A stretch of 64,000 bases of DNA from Syntrophomonas sp. UBA5314 (GCA_002410325.1 DHRK01000007.1:338438-402437), one strand, 5' to 3'. Shown: positions 8,174 through 16,758, counted from the stretch's first letter. Program-made: numbers and translations. The notes: generated by a model from the sequence alone, not told the origin.

Positions 8174-8725
8174 GTGAAAACAACTAAGAGGTTACTGGTT
8201 TTGGCTTTGACCATGATGATTATCGTATCCCTGGTGGGCTGTGGCGCCTCGAACACTACTTCGACCAGTTCGTCGGGCCCCACGTTGAAAAAGGAAATAT
8301 CGCTGCCCCAGGGATGGGAGATGAAGGATGCGATCTCCGCTGAGGAGGTTGGCGCCATTGTCGGGGAAACGATGACCTACTTCCCGGAAGCCAACAGCAG
8401 CGCGAAGAATGGTAAACCCTCCTGCGGCTATACGGTTGCCGGCAAGGATTTCTCCAAGATTGCCTTTAATGCCTATGTAAACGGTGGGAGCAAGGAATTT
8501 GAGAGCACCAAAAATTTCGCGGTGAAAGACTCCGTCAAAGAAGTGAGCGGGCTTGGGGACAAGGCCTATATCTGTGATTTTACTACCGGCGCGACGGCGA
8601 TCGTGGTGCAGAAGGGTGAAACGGTGGTAAGGGTCGACTGGCAGCCCAAAACCTACAGCAAGTTTGACAAGGAGGAGTTGGGCAAAAAACTTGCCGGCAA
8701 GCTGCTGGAGAACATGTACAAGTAG
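8174..8725 (+). CDS. Lipoprotein, tandem copy 2
   Basis: A paralogue of the preceding lipoprotein with the same signal peptide, Cys23, linker and C-terminus (KKLAGKLLENMYK). It is one codon longer because of an insertion near residue 138. Differences cluster at residues 71-80 and 86-140 while the N-terminal part of the domain is nearly unchanged, the pattern expected if the exposed face varies. The GTG start has the same ribosome binding site as copy 1. A third, unrelated lipoprotein gene follows after 12 bases. Confidence 0.8.
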   Translation: MKTTKRLLVLALTMMIIVSLVGCGASNTTSTSSSGPTLKKEISLPQGWEMKDAISAEEVGAIVGETMTYFPEANSSAKNGKPSCGYTVAGKDFSKIAFNAYVNGGSKEFESTKNFAVKDSVKEVSGLGDKAYICDFTTGATAIVVQKGETVVRVDWQPKTYSKFDKEELGKKLAGKLLENMYK

Positions 8726-8737
8726 GGAGGAAGCATC

Positions 8738-9244
8738 ATGAAGAGACCAGGCCTACTATCCTCTCTGCTGCTTATTGCGTTTATGACAGCCCTCCTGGGG
8801 TGCTCACAGAACGGCGCCCCAGGAGGCGAAGGCACAACCAGTCAGTCCAGCGTTCCGGCTATTGAGGGCAGCACTTTCGACGCCCCGGGATTTACCATAA
8901 TAGTGCCCAAAGACTGGGAGAGTACGAGTTTTGACGGCGGAGTACGAATGTATAAAGGCACTAATGACATTATTGAGGTGTCCGTCCGCGGATATAATAT
9001 GACGGCAGGCGAGGACAAATCCCAGAGTGAAGGCTTTGCCCAGCGTTACAATGGAACGAAGCCTGAACAAGTAGATTTCGCTGGCATGAAATTTTGGAAA
9101 ACCACTTTTACCGCAGGGTCAGTATATCAAACAAGCTACATGAGCATGAAGAACGGGCAATTGGTAGCCGTAAAAATTGCCGGACCCGATCATGAAACGA
9201 ACCAAACCATGAGCGGGATTTTAAGCACTCTGAAATTCAGATAA
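8738..9244 (+). CDS. Lipoprotein with a PsbP/DUF1795-like domain
   Basis: The signal peptide has lipobox ALLGC (Cys22). The mature domain (about residues 45-168) starts with PGFTIIVPKDWES and ends with a Met-Ser-Gly-Ile-Leu-Ser-Thr-Leu pattern (MSGILSTLKF). This layout is typical of small PsbP-like or DUF1795 surface proteins; it is a fold impression only. GGGAGG lies eight bases before the ATG. It probably belongs to the same operon as the two duplicated lipoproteins. Confidence 0.7.
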   Translation: MKRPGLLSSLLLIAFMTALLGCSQNGAPGGEGTTSQSSVPAIEGSTFDAPGFTIIVPKDWESTSFDGGVRMYKGTNDIIEVSVRGYNMTAGEDKSQSEGFAQRYNGTKPEQVDFAGMKFWKTTFTAGSVYQTSYMSMKNGQLVAVKIAGPDHETNQTMSGILSTLKFR

Positions 9245-9268
9245 GAATTTAAGGAGGCGTTTATATAC

Positions 9269-9928
9269 ATGCAAGCAAGCGATATTATTATACCGCTGTC
9301 GTTTGTTATAGTCCTGGGCGGCATGGCCTGGTGGATCACTTCAGCTAAAAAAAGGGGCCATCAAGCTCGCGGCCGCCTGGCGGAATTAAACGGCTGGCAG
9401 TATGAAGCAGGCTCAGGGGTATATAAAATAGGAGATGACAAAGAACAAGCCAATATTCTGTACCGTGTTTCCGGAAGCCTGCCGGACGGGAAGTCGTGGC
9501 GCATGGAAGTCCGGATGCGCATGGAAGTCGACCAAACCGGCATGAGCGAGTCTACTGTTTGGCAAATGCCCTCTGGGGACATGACCGTACTGTTAATGCA
9601 GCGCAGTTCGGTGCCTGTATCCACGGAAATGAAGACCGCCGTTTTGCGCAAAAACGGCATCAACATCGATGTGGGCAAACTGCATACAGTAGAAATAGCC
9701 AGCCTTTCAACCGCTTCAGATCCGTATGAAGTCTACGCAGATGAAAGGGAGAAAGCCCGAGCGCGGCTGAATCCGGTTACGCCATTCATAGCCTACTTTT
9801 CCAGAGCCAAGGCACGCCCGTCGGTATGCATGACTCCGGGGAATACAGCGGTGCGCCTGCCGCTGTGCCTGGAGAAGCCTGCTGATATGGAAGCACTGAT
9901 CCGCCTTGGCTTGGCGCTGTGCAGCTAG
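9269..9928 (+). CDS. Single-pass membrane protein, function unknown
   Basis: One N-terminal membrane segment (residues 6-25) is followed by Lys/Arg residues, giving an inside C-terminus or an uncleaved anchor. The remaining 190 residues form a soluble domain without a recognised family. It starts 24 bases after the preceding lipoprotein with AAGGAGG upstream and so belongs to the same operon. Confidence 0.7.
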   Translation: MQASDIIIPLSFVIVLGGMAWWITSAKKRGHQARGRLAELNGWQYEAGSGVYKIGDDKEQANILYRVSGSLPDGKSWRMEVRMRMEVDQTGMSESTVWQMPSGDMTVLLMQRSSVPVSTEMKTAVLRKNGINIDVGKLHTVEIASLSTASDPYEVYADEREKARARLNPVTPFIAYFSRAKARPSVCMTPGNTAVRLPLCLEKPADMEALIRLGLALCS

Positions 9929-9949
9929 TTGCTTTATGGAGGATAGCCC

Positions 9950-10993
9950 ATGTTTAAGGATAAGAAAAGGCTGCTGACGATATTGGCCCTTTTTACTATA
10001 ATTTCTTTTGTTTTTTCCTCTGCCGCCCACTCCGGGGTCGGAAACAGCACCAGCCATTCATCGGGCTCCAAGAGTTCATCGGGCAGCAAATCGAAATCCA
10101 GCGGTTCAGGCAGTTCCAAATCGAGTTCTTCCAGCGGCTCGAGTTCAAGTTCATCTTCTTCCTCTAGCTCCAGCTCAGTTTCTGGCCAAAGCTCCGGTAC
10201 AGGTTCGGGGTATACTGCCGGATCAGCCGGTGCACCCACGGGAAGCGCCAGTTCTTCGCCCACATCTTCAAAGGCGGCGGGTTTTGCCGCTGCCATGCTG
10301 GCTCTATTCGTCGGCCTTCCCCTGCTTGTCGTTTTGGCCGGCATTGTAGCCCTGGCAGTATTTCTGCGAAGGAGAAAAGGCACAGTCCGGCCGCAGGAGG
10401 CAGCCGTAGCCCCAAGGCAAATGCTTATAGCCGATCTCACCTCTTTAAAGGAACGTGATCCCGATTTCAATGAAGACCTGTTCATTGCCAAAGTCAGCAA
10501 TATTTATATTCAGCTTCAGGAATCCTGGGAAGCCAAGGAGTGGCAAAAAGTCCGGCCTTTTGAATCGGATGAACTCTTTAACATGCACAAGCGCCAGCTC
10601 CAGGAATTTATCGACAGCAACACGACCAATGTGGTGGACGACATCGCTGTTCTAAAAGCACAAATCCACAATTACCGTGAATACGGCGACACTGAAACCC
10701 TGAATGTATACTTGAAAGCCAGAATAAAAGACTACGTCATAGATGACGCAAGTAAAAAGGTCATTGAAGGAGACCCCAGGCAAGAAATTGTCATGGAATA
10801 TATCCTTAGCATGTCTCGCAAGAAAGGCGTTCTAAGCAGGAGCGGCGAAGGTACCGCCGTAAAAACCTGTCCTAACTGCGGAGCCAACATCAGTATCAAT
10901 GCTGCGGGAGAGTGCAAATACTGCGGCAGCGTCGTTACCAGTGGAGATTTTGACTGGGTGCTGACCCGTCTGGATGTACTGTCACAGACTTGA
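9950..10993 (+). CDS. Ser-rich, Tim44-like domain membrane protein with zinc ribbon
   Basis: Order of parts: signal sequence or anchor (residues 8-26); a low-complexity Ser/Gly/Lys tract (about 30-85); a second membrane segment (about 105-135) followed by RRRK; a Tim44-like domain (about 150-290, starting ERDPDFNEDLF); and a zinc ribbon CPNC-CKYC (307-325). Tim44-like domains bind membranes or partner proteins; bacterial copies are poorly understood. The long Ser tract would lie outside the cell, between the two membrane segments, and the Tim44-like and zinc-ribbon parts inside. It is the last gene of the lipoprotein operon. Confidence 0.75.
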   Translation: MFKDKKRLLTILALFTIISFVFSSAAHSGVGNSTSHSSGSKSSSGSKSKSSGSGSSKSSSSSGSSSSSSSSSSSSSVSGQSSGTGSGYTAGSAGAPTGSASSSPTSSKAAGFAAAMLALFVGLPLLVVLAGIVALAVFLRRRKGTVRPQEAAVAPRQMLIADLTSLKERDPDFNEDLFIAKVSNIYIQLQESWEAKEWQKVRPFESDELFNMHKRQLQEFIDSNTTNVVDDIAVLKAQIHNYREYGDTETLNVYLKARIKDYVIDDASKKVIEGDPRQEIVMEYILSMSRKKGVLSRSGEGTAVKTCPNCGANISINAAGECKYCGSVVTSGDFDWVLTRLDVLSQT

Positions 10994-11002
10994 CATGTTT
11001 AA

Positions 11003-11149
11003 ACGGCACTCCTAGCTTTGGCAGTTTCTGGCGGAAGCGACCTGGCCAGGATCATCCAGCACATGCACCGGAGCCGCTTGCCCATCAAACCGGGCGGCGG
11101 CTGTTACGGCAAGGTTACGCCTTCGAAAAACTGGCCGAACTTTGTTTGA
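11003..11149 (+). pseudogene. Possible 3' fragment of an unidentified gene
   Basis: A 48-codon frame without its own start reads SGGSDLARIIQHMHRSRLPI and ends PSKNWPNFV at a stop at 11147. It looks protein-like but has no ribosome binding site and begins right after a stop in its frame. It may be a remnant left by recombination at the end of the accessory block. Confidence 0.25.
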
Positions 11150-11178
11150 TTCAGATTTGCAAGCGTTCTCTTTATCAA

Positions 11179-11219
11179 TAAAAAAGGTCCAACACCATAC
11201 GCATACGATGCGGGACCTT
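11179..11219 (-). terminator. Terminator of the toxin-antitoxin operon
   Basis: A 7-bp stem, AAGGTCC with GGACCTT (11184-11190 and 11213-11219), with an inner GCAT/ATGC pairing in the loop is followed on the minus strand by a T-run. It lies 23 bases after the toxin stop. Confidence 0.75.
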
Positions 11220-11241
11220 AATCATTATTTAGTTAACGGTA

Positions 11242-11598
11242 TTATCCCCTATTTCTTAACTCAATCTCTGTGACTAACCATTGTAAGTCAGGTAGGCTCA
11301 TTTGCCCTATATAATCATTTTCTTTAATCGTATTTTTCAGGTCACTTTCGGACAATTTAATTAATCTGCGACTTAATGCATATGAAGCTTGATCCAGAGG
11401 AATTTTACGCCAATTTATAATTGGAATCTTAAACTTATCATAGAATGATGGTGGATCGCCAGGAGCTTTTGTTGTAGTGGTAACTAAAAAATAAATAGCA
11501 TCTTTTGTTTTTTCCAGTATGATTGCTGGCCTAACTTTAGAATCGCTTATATCTTCATACTCAACTTCAAGCCACCATACTGACCCAACGCCAAACAT
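11242..11598 (-). CDS. PemK/MazF-like toxin
   Basis: At 118 residues it is the size of the MazF/PemK/Kid ribonuclease family. The start VGSVWWLEVEYEDISDSKVR matches the family pattern of G-x-[IV]-W followed by a polar loop and a KxRPAIIL strand, and TTTTK follows. These toxins cut mRNA. It starts by one-base overlap (TGATG) with the stop of the upstream antitoxin-like gene, the usual arrangement. The family call rests on motif recall. Confidence 0.7.
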   Translation of the reverse strand: MFGVGSVWWLEVEYEDISDSKVRPAIILEKTKDAIYFLVTTTTKAPGDPPSFYDKFKIPIINWRKIPLDQASYALSRRLIKLSESDLKNTIKENDYIGQMSLPDLQWLVTEIELRNRG

Positions 11599-11798
11599 CA
11601 GTCATCGTCTTCCATTATATAACGATGATCTTTATTGTTTTTGTCCAGAATAATCTTGCCGTCTTTGACTGTCTTTGGAGTAATAGAAATTTTATCTAAT
11701 AACTCTTTGGATAATCCTTTATATTCCTGCTCCTTTTTCTGTATCGCTGGCATTTTATCTCCCCTCTCTTTAGGACTCTTCTCTTTTTTCTTGTCCAT
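11598..11798 (-). CDS. Antitoxin-like small protein
   Basis: A charged 66-residue protein (Lys and Glu/Asp rich, acidic tail MEDDD) directly upstream of the PemK/MazF-like toxin. No DNA-binding motif is obvious. Two starts have a binding site: ATG 11798 (GAGGGGG) and ATG 11753 (GAGGGGAG), which would give 51 residues. The toxin partner makes an antitoxin role likely, but the sequence alone does not show it. Confidence 0.6.
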   Translation of the reverse strand: MDKKKEKSPKERGDKMPAIQKKEQEYKGLSKELLDKISITPKTVKDGKIILDKNNKDHRYIMEDDD

Positions 11799-11843
11799 AA
11801 AGATCCCCCTCTGAATACCATGTTTATGTATATTCTTTCTGAT

Positions 11844-11921
11844 TCAGAAGGGATATAGTCTTTGCATATACACATTATAACATCTAATAAAGCATATCAT
11901 ACCGTTTACATATTCCCTCAT
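11844..11921 (-). CDS. Possible 25-residue peptide upstream of the antitoxin
   Basis: ATG 11921 is preceded by AAGGAGG nine bases upstream and gives a 25-residue peptide (MREYVNGMICFIRCYNVYMQ and five more). A -10-like TATAAT on the minus strand (11874-11879) lies inside it and could serve the toxin-antitoxin pair. The strong binding site is the only coding evidence. The rest of the 280-base gap to spo0A is AT-rich with nothing else seen. Confidence 0.3.
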   Translation of the reverse strand: MREYVNGMICFIRCYNVYMQRLYPF

Positions 11922-12076
11922 AAAAATAAACCTCCTTAGTCATTGGAAGCAACCAATAAATAAGAAAGTTTATTTCAATACGAACAAACAGTTTATTGCT
12001 TTATAGCGCTACAAAAACAGTTTATAGCTATAATTCATGCAAGGGCAATACATCTCTAACACCCAGTACTCCTCAG

Positions 12077-12877
12077 CTAGCTTACCTTGTTCTCCAATCT
12101 CAGCCGGTCGGCGATGATGGCTATGAATTCAGAATTGGTGGGCTTGCCTTTTTCCCCGCTGATGGTGTAGCCGAAGAACTTATTGATCTTATCGATGTCT
12201 CCCCGATCCCAGGCCAGTTCGATGGCATGGCGGATGGCTCGTTCCACCCGGCTGGGAGTTGTGTCATATTTCTGGGCAATGGTGGGGTACAATTCTTTGG
12301 TAACCGCGCCCAGATAGTTGATCTCTTCCACTACCAGCATGATGGCGTCGCGCAAATACTGGTAGCCTTTGACATGGGCCGGCACTCCGATTTCATGGAT
12401 GACCTTGGTGACTTCCACTTCCAGGTTTTTCGGTGAATGAACCGGCATGCTGAGGGCGCTTATGGCCCCCTTGCTCTCGGTGCGGGGTTTAATGTCTCTC
12501 GCTACTTGACGAACCCGCTCACCCAATACCTGCAAGTTAAAAGGCTTCAATATGTAATAATCGGCACCCAATTCAACAGCCCTCTGGGTAATGTTTTCCT
12601 GGCCGAATGCGGTCAGAATGATAACCTTAGGTTTGGTCTCGGGTCTTAACTCATTCAGTTTTTCCAGGACGCCGATGCCATCCATATAGGGCATGATGAG
12701 ATCGAGGATCAGTACTTCAACTTCTTTCTTCTCCAGCGTTCCCAGTACTTCCATGCCGTTTGAACAAACCCCGGCCATTTCAAAATCAGGCTCATTGGCA
12801 AAATAGTCCCTTAGGATTCCACAGAATTCTCGATTGTCATCCGCTATCAGTACTTTGATCTTGCTTTCACCGAACAT
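12077..12877 (-). CDS. spo0A: Spo0A, master regulator of sporulation
   Basis: The receiver domain (1-125) has Asp13/Asp14, phospho-acceptor Asp59, Thr89 and Lys111. The C-terminal DNA-binding domain (about 150-260) carries the conserved TRVE-type recognition region (SRVERAIRHAIELAWDRG). Its 266 residues match the family. Phosphorylated Spo0A binds TGTCGAA boxes and starts sporulation. It lies downstream of spoIVB as in most spore formers. The start has GAGGGGG about eleven bases upstream. Confidence 0.97.
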   Translation of the reverse strand: MFGESKIKVLIADDNREFCGILRDYFANEPDFEMAGVCSNGMEVLGTLEKKEVEVLILDLIMPYMDGIGVLEKLNELRPETKPKVIILTAFGQENITQRAVELGADYYILKPFNLQVLGERVRQVARDIKPRTESKGAISALSMPVHSPKNLEVEVTKVIHEIGVPAHVKGYQYLRDAIMLVVEEINYLGAVTKELYPTIAQKYDTTPSRVERAIRHAIELAWDRGDIDKINKFFGYTISGEKGKPTNSEFIAIIADRLRLENKVS

Positions 12878-12934
12878 CCAGCATTATTCCCCCTCACCCG
12901 TGTTTACCGGTTATTATGTTGATTTACAAACGGT

Positions 12935-12941
12935 TTCGACT
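12935..12941 (-). promoter_or_regulatory. Candidate 0A box upstream of spo0A
   Basis: AGTCGAA on the minus strand differs from the 0A-box consensus TGTCGAA at one position. It lies 58 bases upstream of the spo0A start, consistent with autoregulation as known for spo0A in Bacillus. Confidence 0.4.
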
Positions 12942-13114
12942 AGGATTCAGGCATTTCCTCCTTTTATTTTCTACGAAATTAGTATATATTACCGCAACTA
13001 GAAACATTATGATACATAGAAATACAAAAGAAATTTGCCAAGAAATCCGGTAGATTTTCTATTGCCGGCCAGACGCTTCGGGCTGTTTTAAACATATCAG
13101 GCTTTTATTCGGTT

Positions 13115-13121
13115 TGTCGAA
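13115..13121 (+). promoter_or_regulatory. Perfect 0A box between spoIVB and spo0A
   Basis: TGTCGAA is an exact match to the Spo0A-binding consensus, about 240 bases upstream of the spo0A start. A 7-base match is expected by chance several times in a window this size, so its position is the argument for it. Confidence 0.45.
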
Positions 13122-13139
13122 AATGTATGACATTATTGA

Positions 13140-14432
13140 CTAAAATTGAAGTTCCGACAACATCTGATCCATATAAATTCCGTATCCCCTGCTGGGATCG
13201 TTTAAGAATACGTGGGTTATAGCGCCCACAATGCGAGAATCCTGAATAATAGGGCTCCCGCTCATCCCCTGGATAATGCCCCCGGTCATGTTTAACAGGC
13301 GGGGATCGCTTATCCTTATTACCATTCCCTTGCCGCTGTCCCCTACCGGATAGAGCTTCTCAATATAAATATCGAATTTCTCAATTTCTTCTCCATTGAT
13401 TACGGTGTAAATCTGCGCCGCTCCCAATTGAACCTGGTGGGCGTAGGCCACCTCCAGGCTGCTCTCCACCAGGGGATTCTTGACATCCCGGGTGGTTTGG
13501 CCGTATATGCCGTAATAGGAGTTTTTGGCAATGCTCCCCTCTATAGCGCCCTGGGCGTTGAAAATGCCGATTTTTTCTCCCGGGTGCCCGGGAGTACCCG
13601 GCTTGATGCTCTGTATCGAGGCCGAGACGATTTTCCCCTGTAAAACATCGATCCCCTGTTTGGTGTCAGCATCCAGGATAATGTGCCCGAGAGCCCCGAA
13701 GCCCTTACTCTCAGGGTCCCAGAAACTTAAGGTTCCCACTCCCACCACCCCGTCGCGTACATAGAGTCCGATCCGGTAGCGGTTGGTTTCGGGGCAGAAC
13801 TGGGCTTTGACCGGAATAGCCAGAGTCTCATTTTTTCTTTTTATCGTCAGGGTGGTAAGCTGACCTTTTTCTTCATCAATAGCGCGGGCCAGGTCTTCCT
13901 CGCTGTTGACGGCTTTATCGTTGGCTTGAAGGATCAGATCACCCAACGCTACTCCCTGTTCCCGGGCCGGATAGCTCTTTTGCCCGTCGACACCTCGCAC
14001 TGGCGCATATCCCACGACCATGATTCCCCTCGATTGGAGAACCACTCCTATGGAATGGCCTCCGGGAATTAAGCGCCGGGTGGGCAGGGCCTCTACCGAA
14101 ATCGATTTGATAGGTATGATTCCCAGCAGCTTAAACTCGACATCCACCACTCCCGGCTTTACTCCGGTTATCTGGTAGCCGTCAGCATTATGACTTACCG
14201 CTATGGGAGATTCCTGGGGAGCGGCAAATACGCTTTGCGAAGGCCTCAAGACCTTCATCTCAATTTTGTTGTCCAATTGCGGAGGGAGTTTTACAGGGAT
14301 AAAGCAGGTCTGGCCCACCACCACCTTCTGATTGGCGGGGAGGCTCAAAATGGTGCGGGCCTGAGGCGTGACGCAGACAGCCAGCAAAAATAGAGAAATA
14401 ATGATTCCCAGAACAGGCCGTATTCTTTTCAA
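13140..14432 (-). CDS. spoIVB: SpoIVB serine peptidase
   Basis: An N-terminal membrane/signal segment (8-26), a linker, a PDZ domain (about 125-205) and an S55 peptidase domain with FGALGHI (catalytic His) and GMSGSPI (catalytic Ser). At 430 residues it has the family length. SpoIVB acts in the intermembrane space of the forespore and triggers pro-sigma-K processing. The TTG start is supported by GGGAGG ten bases upstream. It sits between recN and spo0A, the conserved order. Confidence 0.96.
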   Translation of the reverse strand: MKRIRPVLGIIISLFLLAVCVTPQARTILSLPANQKVVVGQTCFIPVKLPPQLDNKIEMKVLRPSQSVFAAPQESPIAVSHNADGYQITGVKPGVVDVEFKLLGIIPIKSISVEALPTRRLIPGGHSIGVVLQSRGIMVVGYAPVRGVDGQKSYPAREQGVALGDLILQANDKAVNSEEDLARAIDEEKGQLTTLTIKRKNETLAIPVKAQFCPETNRYRIGLYVRDGVVGVGTLSFWDPESKGFGALGHIILDADTKQGIDVLQGKIVSASIQSIKPGTPGHPGEKIGIFNAQGAIEGSIAKNSYYGIYGQTTRDVKNPLVESSLEVAYAHQVQLGAAQIYTVINGEEIEKFDIYIEKLYPVGDSGKGMVIRISDPRLLNMTGGIIQGMSGSPIIQDSRIVGAITHVFLNDPSRGYGIYMDQMLSELQF

Positions 14433-14578
14433 AGGCTTTTCCTCCCGGGACGTAGAATATCACTATTCTTCCCGTTTTAACTTGCGCCTATGCAGTACAG
14501 CAGGCGTGTAGCAACGAGAGTCCCGCAGATTTTTTTCAATAAAAAGGGGGGTTAAGCAGGTTATTCAGGCAGGTATAT

Positions 14579-16261
14579 TCAGGATGACTTCTCCGAGGCG
14601 GTCAGCATTTCCCGGGCATGCTGCAAAGTGAGCTGGCTGTAGTCTTCGCCGCCCAGCATACGAGCCAGTTCGTGGATGCGGCCTTCCCGGTCCAGGAGCT
14701 GCACCCGGACCAGGGTGGAATTTTGTTCCTGTTGTTTTTCGATTAAAAAATGGCGCCCGGCGTAAGCGGCCACCTGGGGGGAATGGGTGACCAGGATAAC
14801 CTGGTGCCGCCCGGCCAGTTCCCCGAGTTTGCGGGCCATAGCCGCCAGTGAGGTTCCACCCACGCCTACGTCTATCTCGTCAAATATCAGGGTAGGCAGC
14901 TTGTAAACCGCGGCCAGGGCCTTTTTCAGGGCCAGGACTACCCGGGAGAGCTCCCCGCCCGATGCCACTCTGGCCAGCGGCCGCATCTCTTCACCGGGAT
15001 TGGCGCAGAACAGGAACTCGAATTGATCCCATCCCGTGGCCACGGGATGGGAACGCCGGCCGATTTGAACCTGAAATTGGGTATGGGGAAGGTTCAACTC
15101 TTTTAATTCCCGGTTGACCTGCTCCTGCAGGACCGCCGCCGCTTCGGTTCGAGCGGTGGATAAGAGGCCGGCCCGATGCTCATATTCCCCCTGAGCTTTT
15201 AAAAGCTCCTGTTCGATTTTTTGCTTTTCTTCCTGGCTGTTCTCCAGGCGGTCGTATTCTTCCCGGCTTTTGGCCAGGTATTCCAATACTTCCTGGACGT
15301 CTTTCCCGTAGCGCGCTTTGAGCCGCTCTATACGATGCAGGCGTTCCTCCAGCCTATCCAGCAGCCCCGGTTCAAAATCCAGGCTCTCCCGAAAGCCGCC
15401 CAGTCTCTCGGCCAGGTCCTGAACAGTGTAATAGGCTTCTTCCAAAGGAGCCAGCAGGGCGGCAAAAAAGGGATCCTGGTGCAGACTGTGCACGACATCC
15501 AGAGCCGAGGCGATTTGGTCCAGGGCGCTGGCCTGCTGTTCCCCTTCATTGAGCAGCTTAAGCATTTGCGAAGTCCCCTCAGCCAGTTTGCCGGAATTGC
15601 GGACGCGCTCCCTTAGGGAGAGGTGTTCGTCCTCCTCGCCCGGCTGGAGGTCGGCCTGTTCTATTTCTTTAATTTGATAGGAGAGAAAATCAAGCATCTG
15701 CAGGCGGTTCTGCTCTTGCTCGCCCAGCTCCCGGAGCCGGCCCTGGAGGTCCATCCAGACCCGGTAGGCTTGTTCCAGGTTTTTCAGCAGAACCGGTCCC
15801 TGATCTATAAAACTGTCTATATAGCCGGTATAGAGTTCGGGCCTGAGCAGGGTCAGGTGATCGTGCTGCAGGTGCAGATCGAGCAGGCGGGCGGCCAGGT
15901 CGCGCAGAGCCGAAACAGTGACGTTTTTTCCGTTGATCCGGGCCGTGCTGCGGCCTTGCGGGGATATTTCGCGGGTGATGATGACCGAGTCATCTGTTTC
16001 ATCTATGAGGCCGGCTTCCATGAGGGAACGGCGGGCGGTCTGGTCTTCGTCCAGGAAAAATACCGCCTGAGCTATAGCCCTCTGGGATGGATTTCTGACC
16101 AGGTCGCTGCTTATCCTATCGCCCATAACCAGGCCCAGGGCATCGATAATGATTGACTTGCCTGCCCCGGTTTCTCCGGTCAAAACGTTGAACCCGGAGC
16201 AAAATTCCAGGCGCAGTTCATCAATGAGTACAAAGTTCTTTATATATATCTCCTGAAGCAT
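14579..16261 (-). CDS. recN: DNA repair protein RecN
   Basis: An SMC-like ATPase that acts early in double-strand-break repair. Walker A GETGAGKSI lies near the N-terminus, the signature SGGELSRVVLALK and Walker B LIFDEIDVGVGG near the C-terminus, and a long coiled coil between. ATG 16261 (560 residues) is chosen because GGAGG lies five bases upstream; the longer frame start at 16273 has no binding site. It follows argR as in other Firmicutes. Confidence 0.96.
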   Translation of the reverse strand: MLQEIYIKNFVLIDELRLEFCSGFNVLTGETGAGKSIIIDALGLVMGDRISSDLVRNPSQRAIAQAVFFLDEDQTARRSLMEAGLIDETDDSVIITREISPQGRSTARINGKNVTVSALRDLAARLLDLHLQHDHLTLLRPELYTGYIDSFIDQGPVLLKNLEQAYRVWMDLQGRLRELGEQEQNRLQMLDFLSYQIKEIEQADLQPGEEDEHLSLRERVRNSGKLAEGTSQMLKLLNEGEQQASALDQIASALDVVHSLHQDPFFAALLAPLEEAYYTVQDLAERLGGFRESLDFEPGLLDRLEERLHRIERLKARYGKDVQEVLEYLAKSREEYDRLENSQEEKQKIEQELLKAQGEYEHRAGLLSTARTEAAAVLQEQVNRELKELNLPHTQFQVQIGRRSHPVATGWDQFEFLFCANPGEEMRPLARVASGGELSRVVLALKKALAAVYKLPTLIFDEIDVGVGGTSLAAMARKLGELAGRHQVILVTHSPQVAAYAGRHFLIEKQQEQNSTLVRVQLLDREGRIHELARMLGGEDYSQLTLQHAREMLTASEKSS

Positions 16262-16305
16262 GTTCCCCTCCATTGGCGCCGGGTGAGATAATCATAAAGC
16301 CGGAA

Positions 16306-16758
16306 TCAGGTGCGCAGCATCTGCAGCAGCTCGTTAACCAGCATCGGGGCCATTTCTTTAGGTTTTACCACCACAAAAATGGTGTCGTCCCCGGCCACCG
16401 TCCCGAGCACACTGTCCCATCCCACGGTATCAATAAGTGAGGCTACCGCCTGGGCAGCTCCGGGAATCGTCTTGATGACCGCCAGGTTTTCACTGTGATC
16501 GACGTATATGACCGAATCACGGAAAAGCCTTTTCGTTCTTTCCTGGACTCCGGCCCGCTTGGCGGTATCGGGAAGCGCATAGCGATAACCGTGCTCGTCC
16601 GGAATCTTGATCAGCTGCAGGTCTTTGATATCCCGGGATACGGTGGCCTGGGTAACATCCAGGCCCCGGTCGGACAAGGCCTGGCACAGCTCCTCCTGGG
16701 TGGCTATCCGTTCACTGTTGATGATCTCTCTGATGGCGAACTGGCGGGCAGATTTCAC
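16306..16758 (-). CDS. argR: Arginine repressor ArgR/AhrC
   Basis: Residues 1-70 are a winged helix with VTQATVSRDIKDL. Residues 80-150 are the arginine-binding hexamerisation domain, including the GTVAGDDTI stretch whose Asp pair binds arginine. Its 150 residues match the family. It represses arginine synthesis and activates catabolism. It overlaps the preceding methyltransferase gene by four bases. Confidence 0.95.
   Translation of the reverse strand: MKSARQFAIREIINSERIATQEELCQALSDRGLDVTQATVSRDIKDLQLIKIPDEHGYRYALPDTAKRAGVQERTKRLFRDSVIYVDHSENLAVIKTIPGAAQAVASLIDTVGWDSVLGTVAGDDTIFVVVKPKEMAPMLVNELLQMLRT

Larger units (their letters stand above)
7422..8736 (+). repeat. Tandem duplication of a ~600-bp lipoprotein unit
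   Basis: Copy 1 (7422-8017) and copy 2 (8139-8736) begin at the same sequence, carry the same ribosome binding site, encode paralogous lipoproteins offset by 717 bp and end at the same GGAGGAAGCAT. The unique 121 bases between them (8018-8138) carry only a broken 15-codon frame and an orphan ribosome binding site. Divergence between the copies is concentrated in the middle of the protein. Confidence 0.85.

Noticed and set aside
9934..10500. Long minus-strand open frame opposite the Ser-rich gene, rich in Glu/Leu/Asp.
   Set aside because: It is the mirror of the serine-codon repeats on the plus strand, without a ribosome binding site or recognisable domain.
15221..16156. Long plus-strand frames inside recN.
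   Set aside because: They are antisense to a clear RecN with all its motifs. They have low-complexity Gln/Val content and no binding site.
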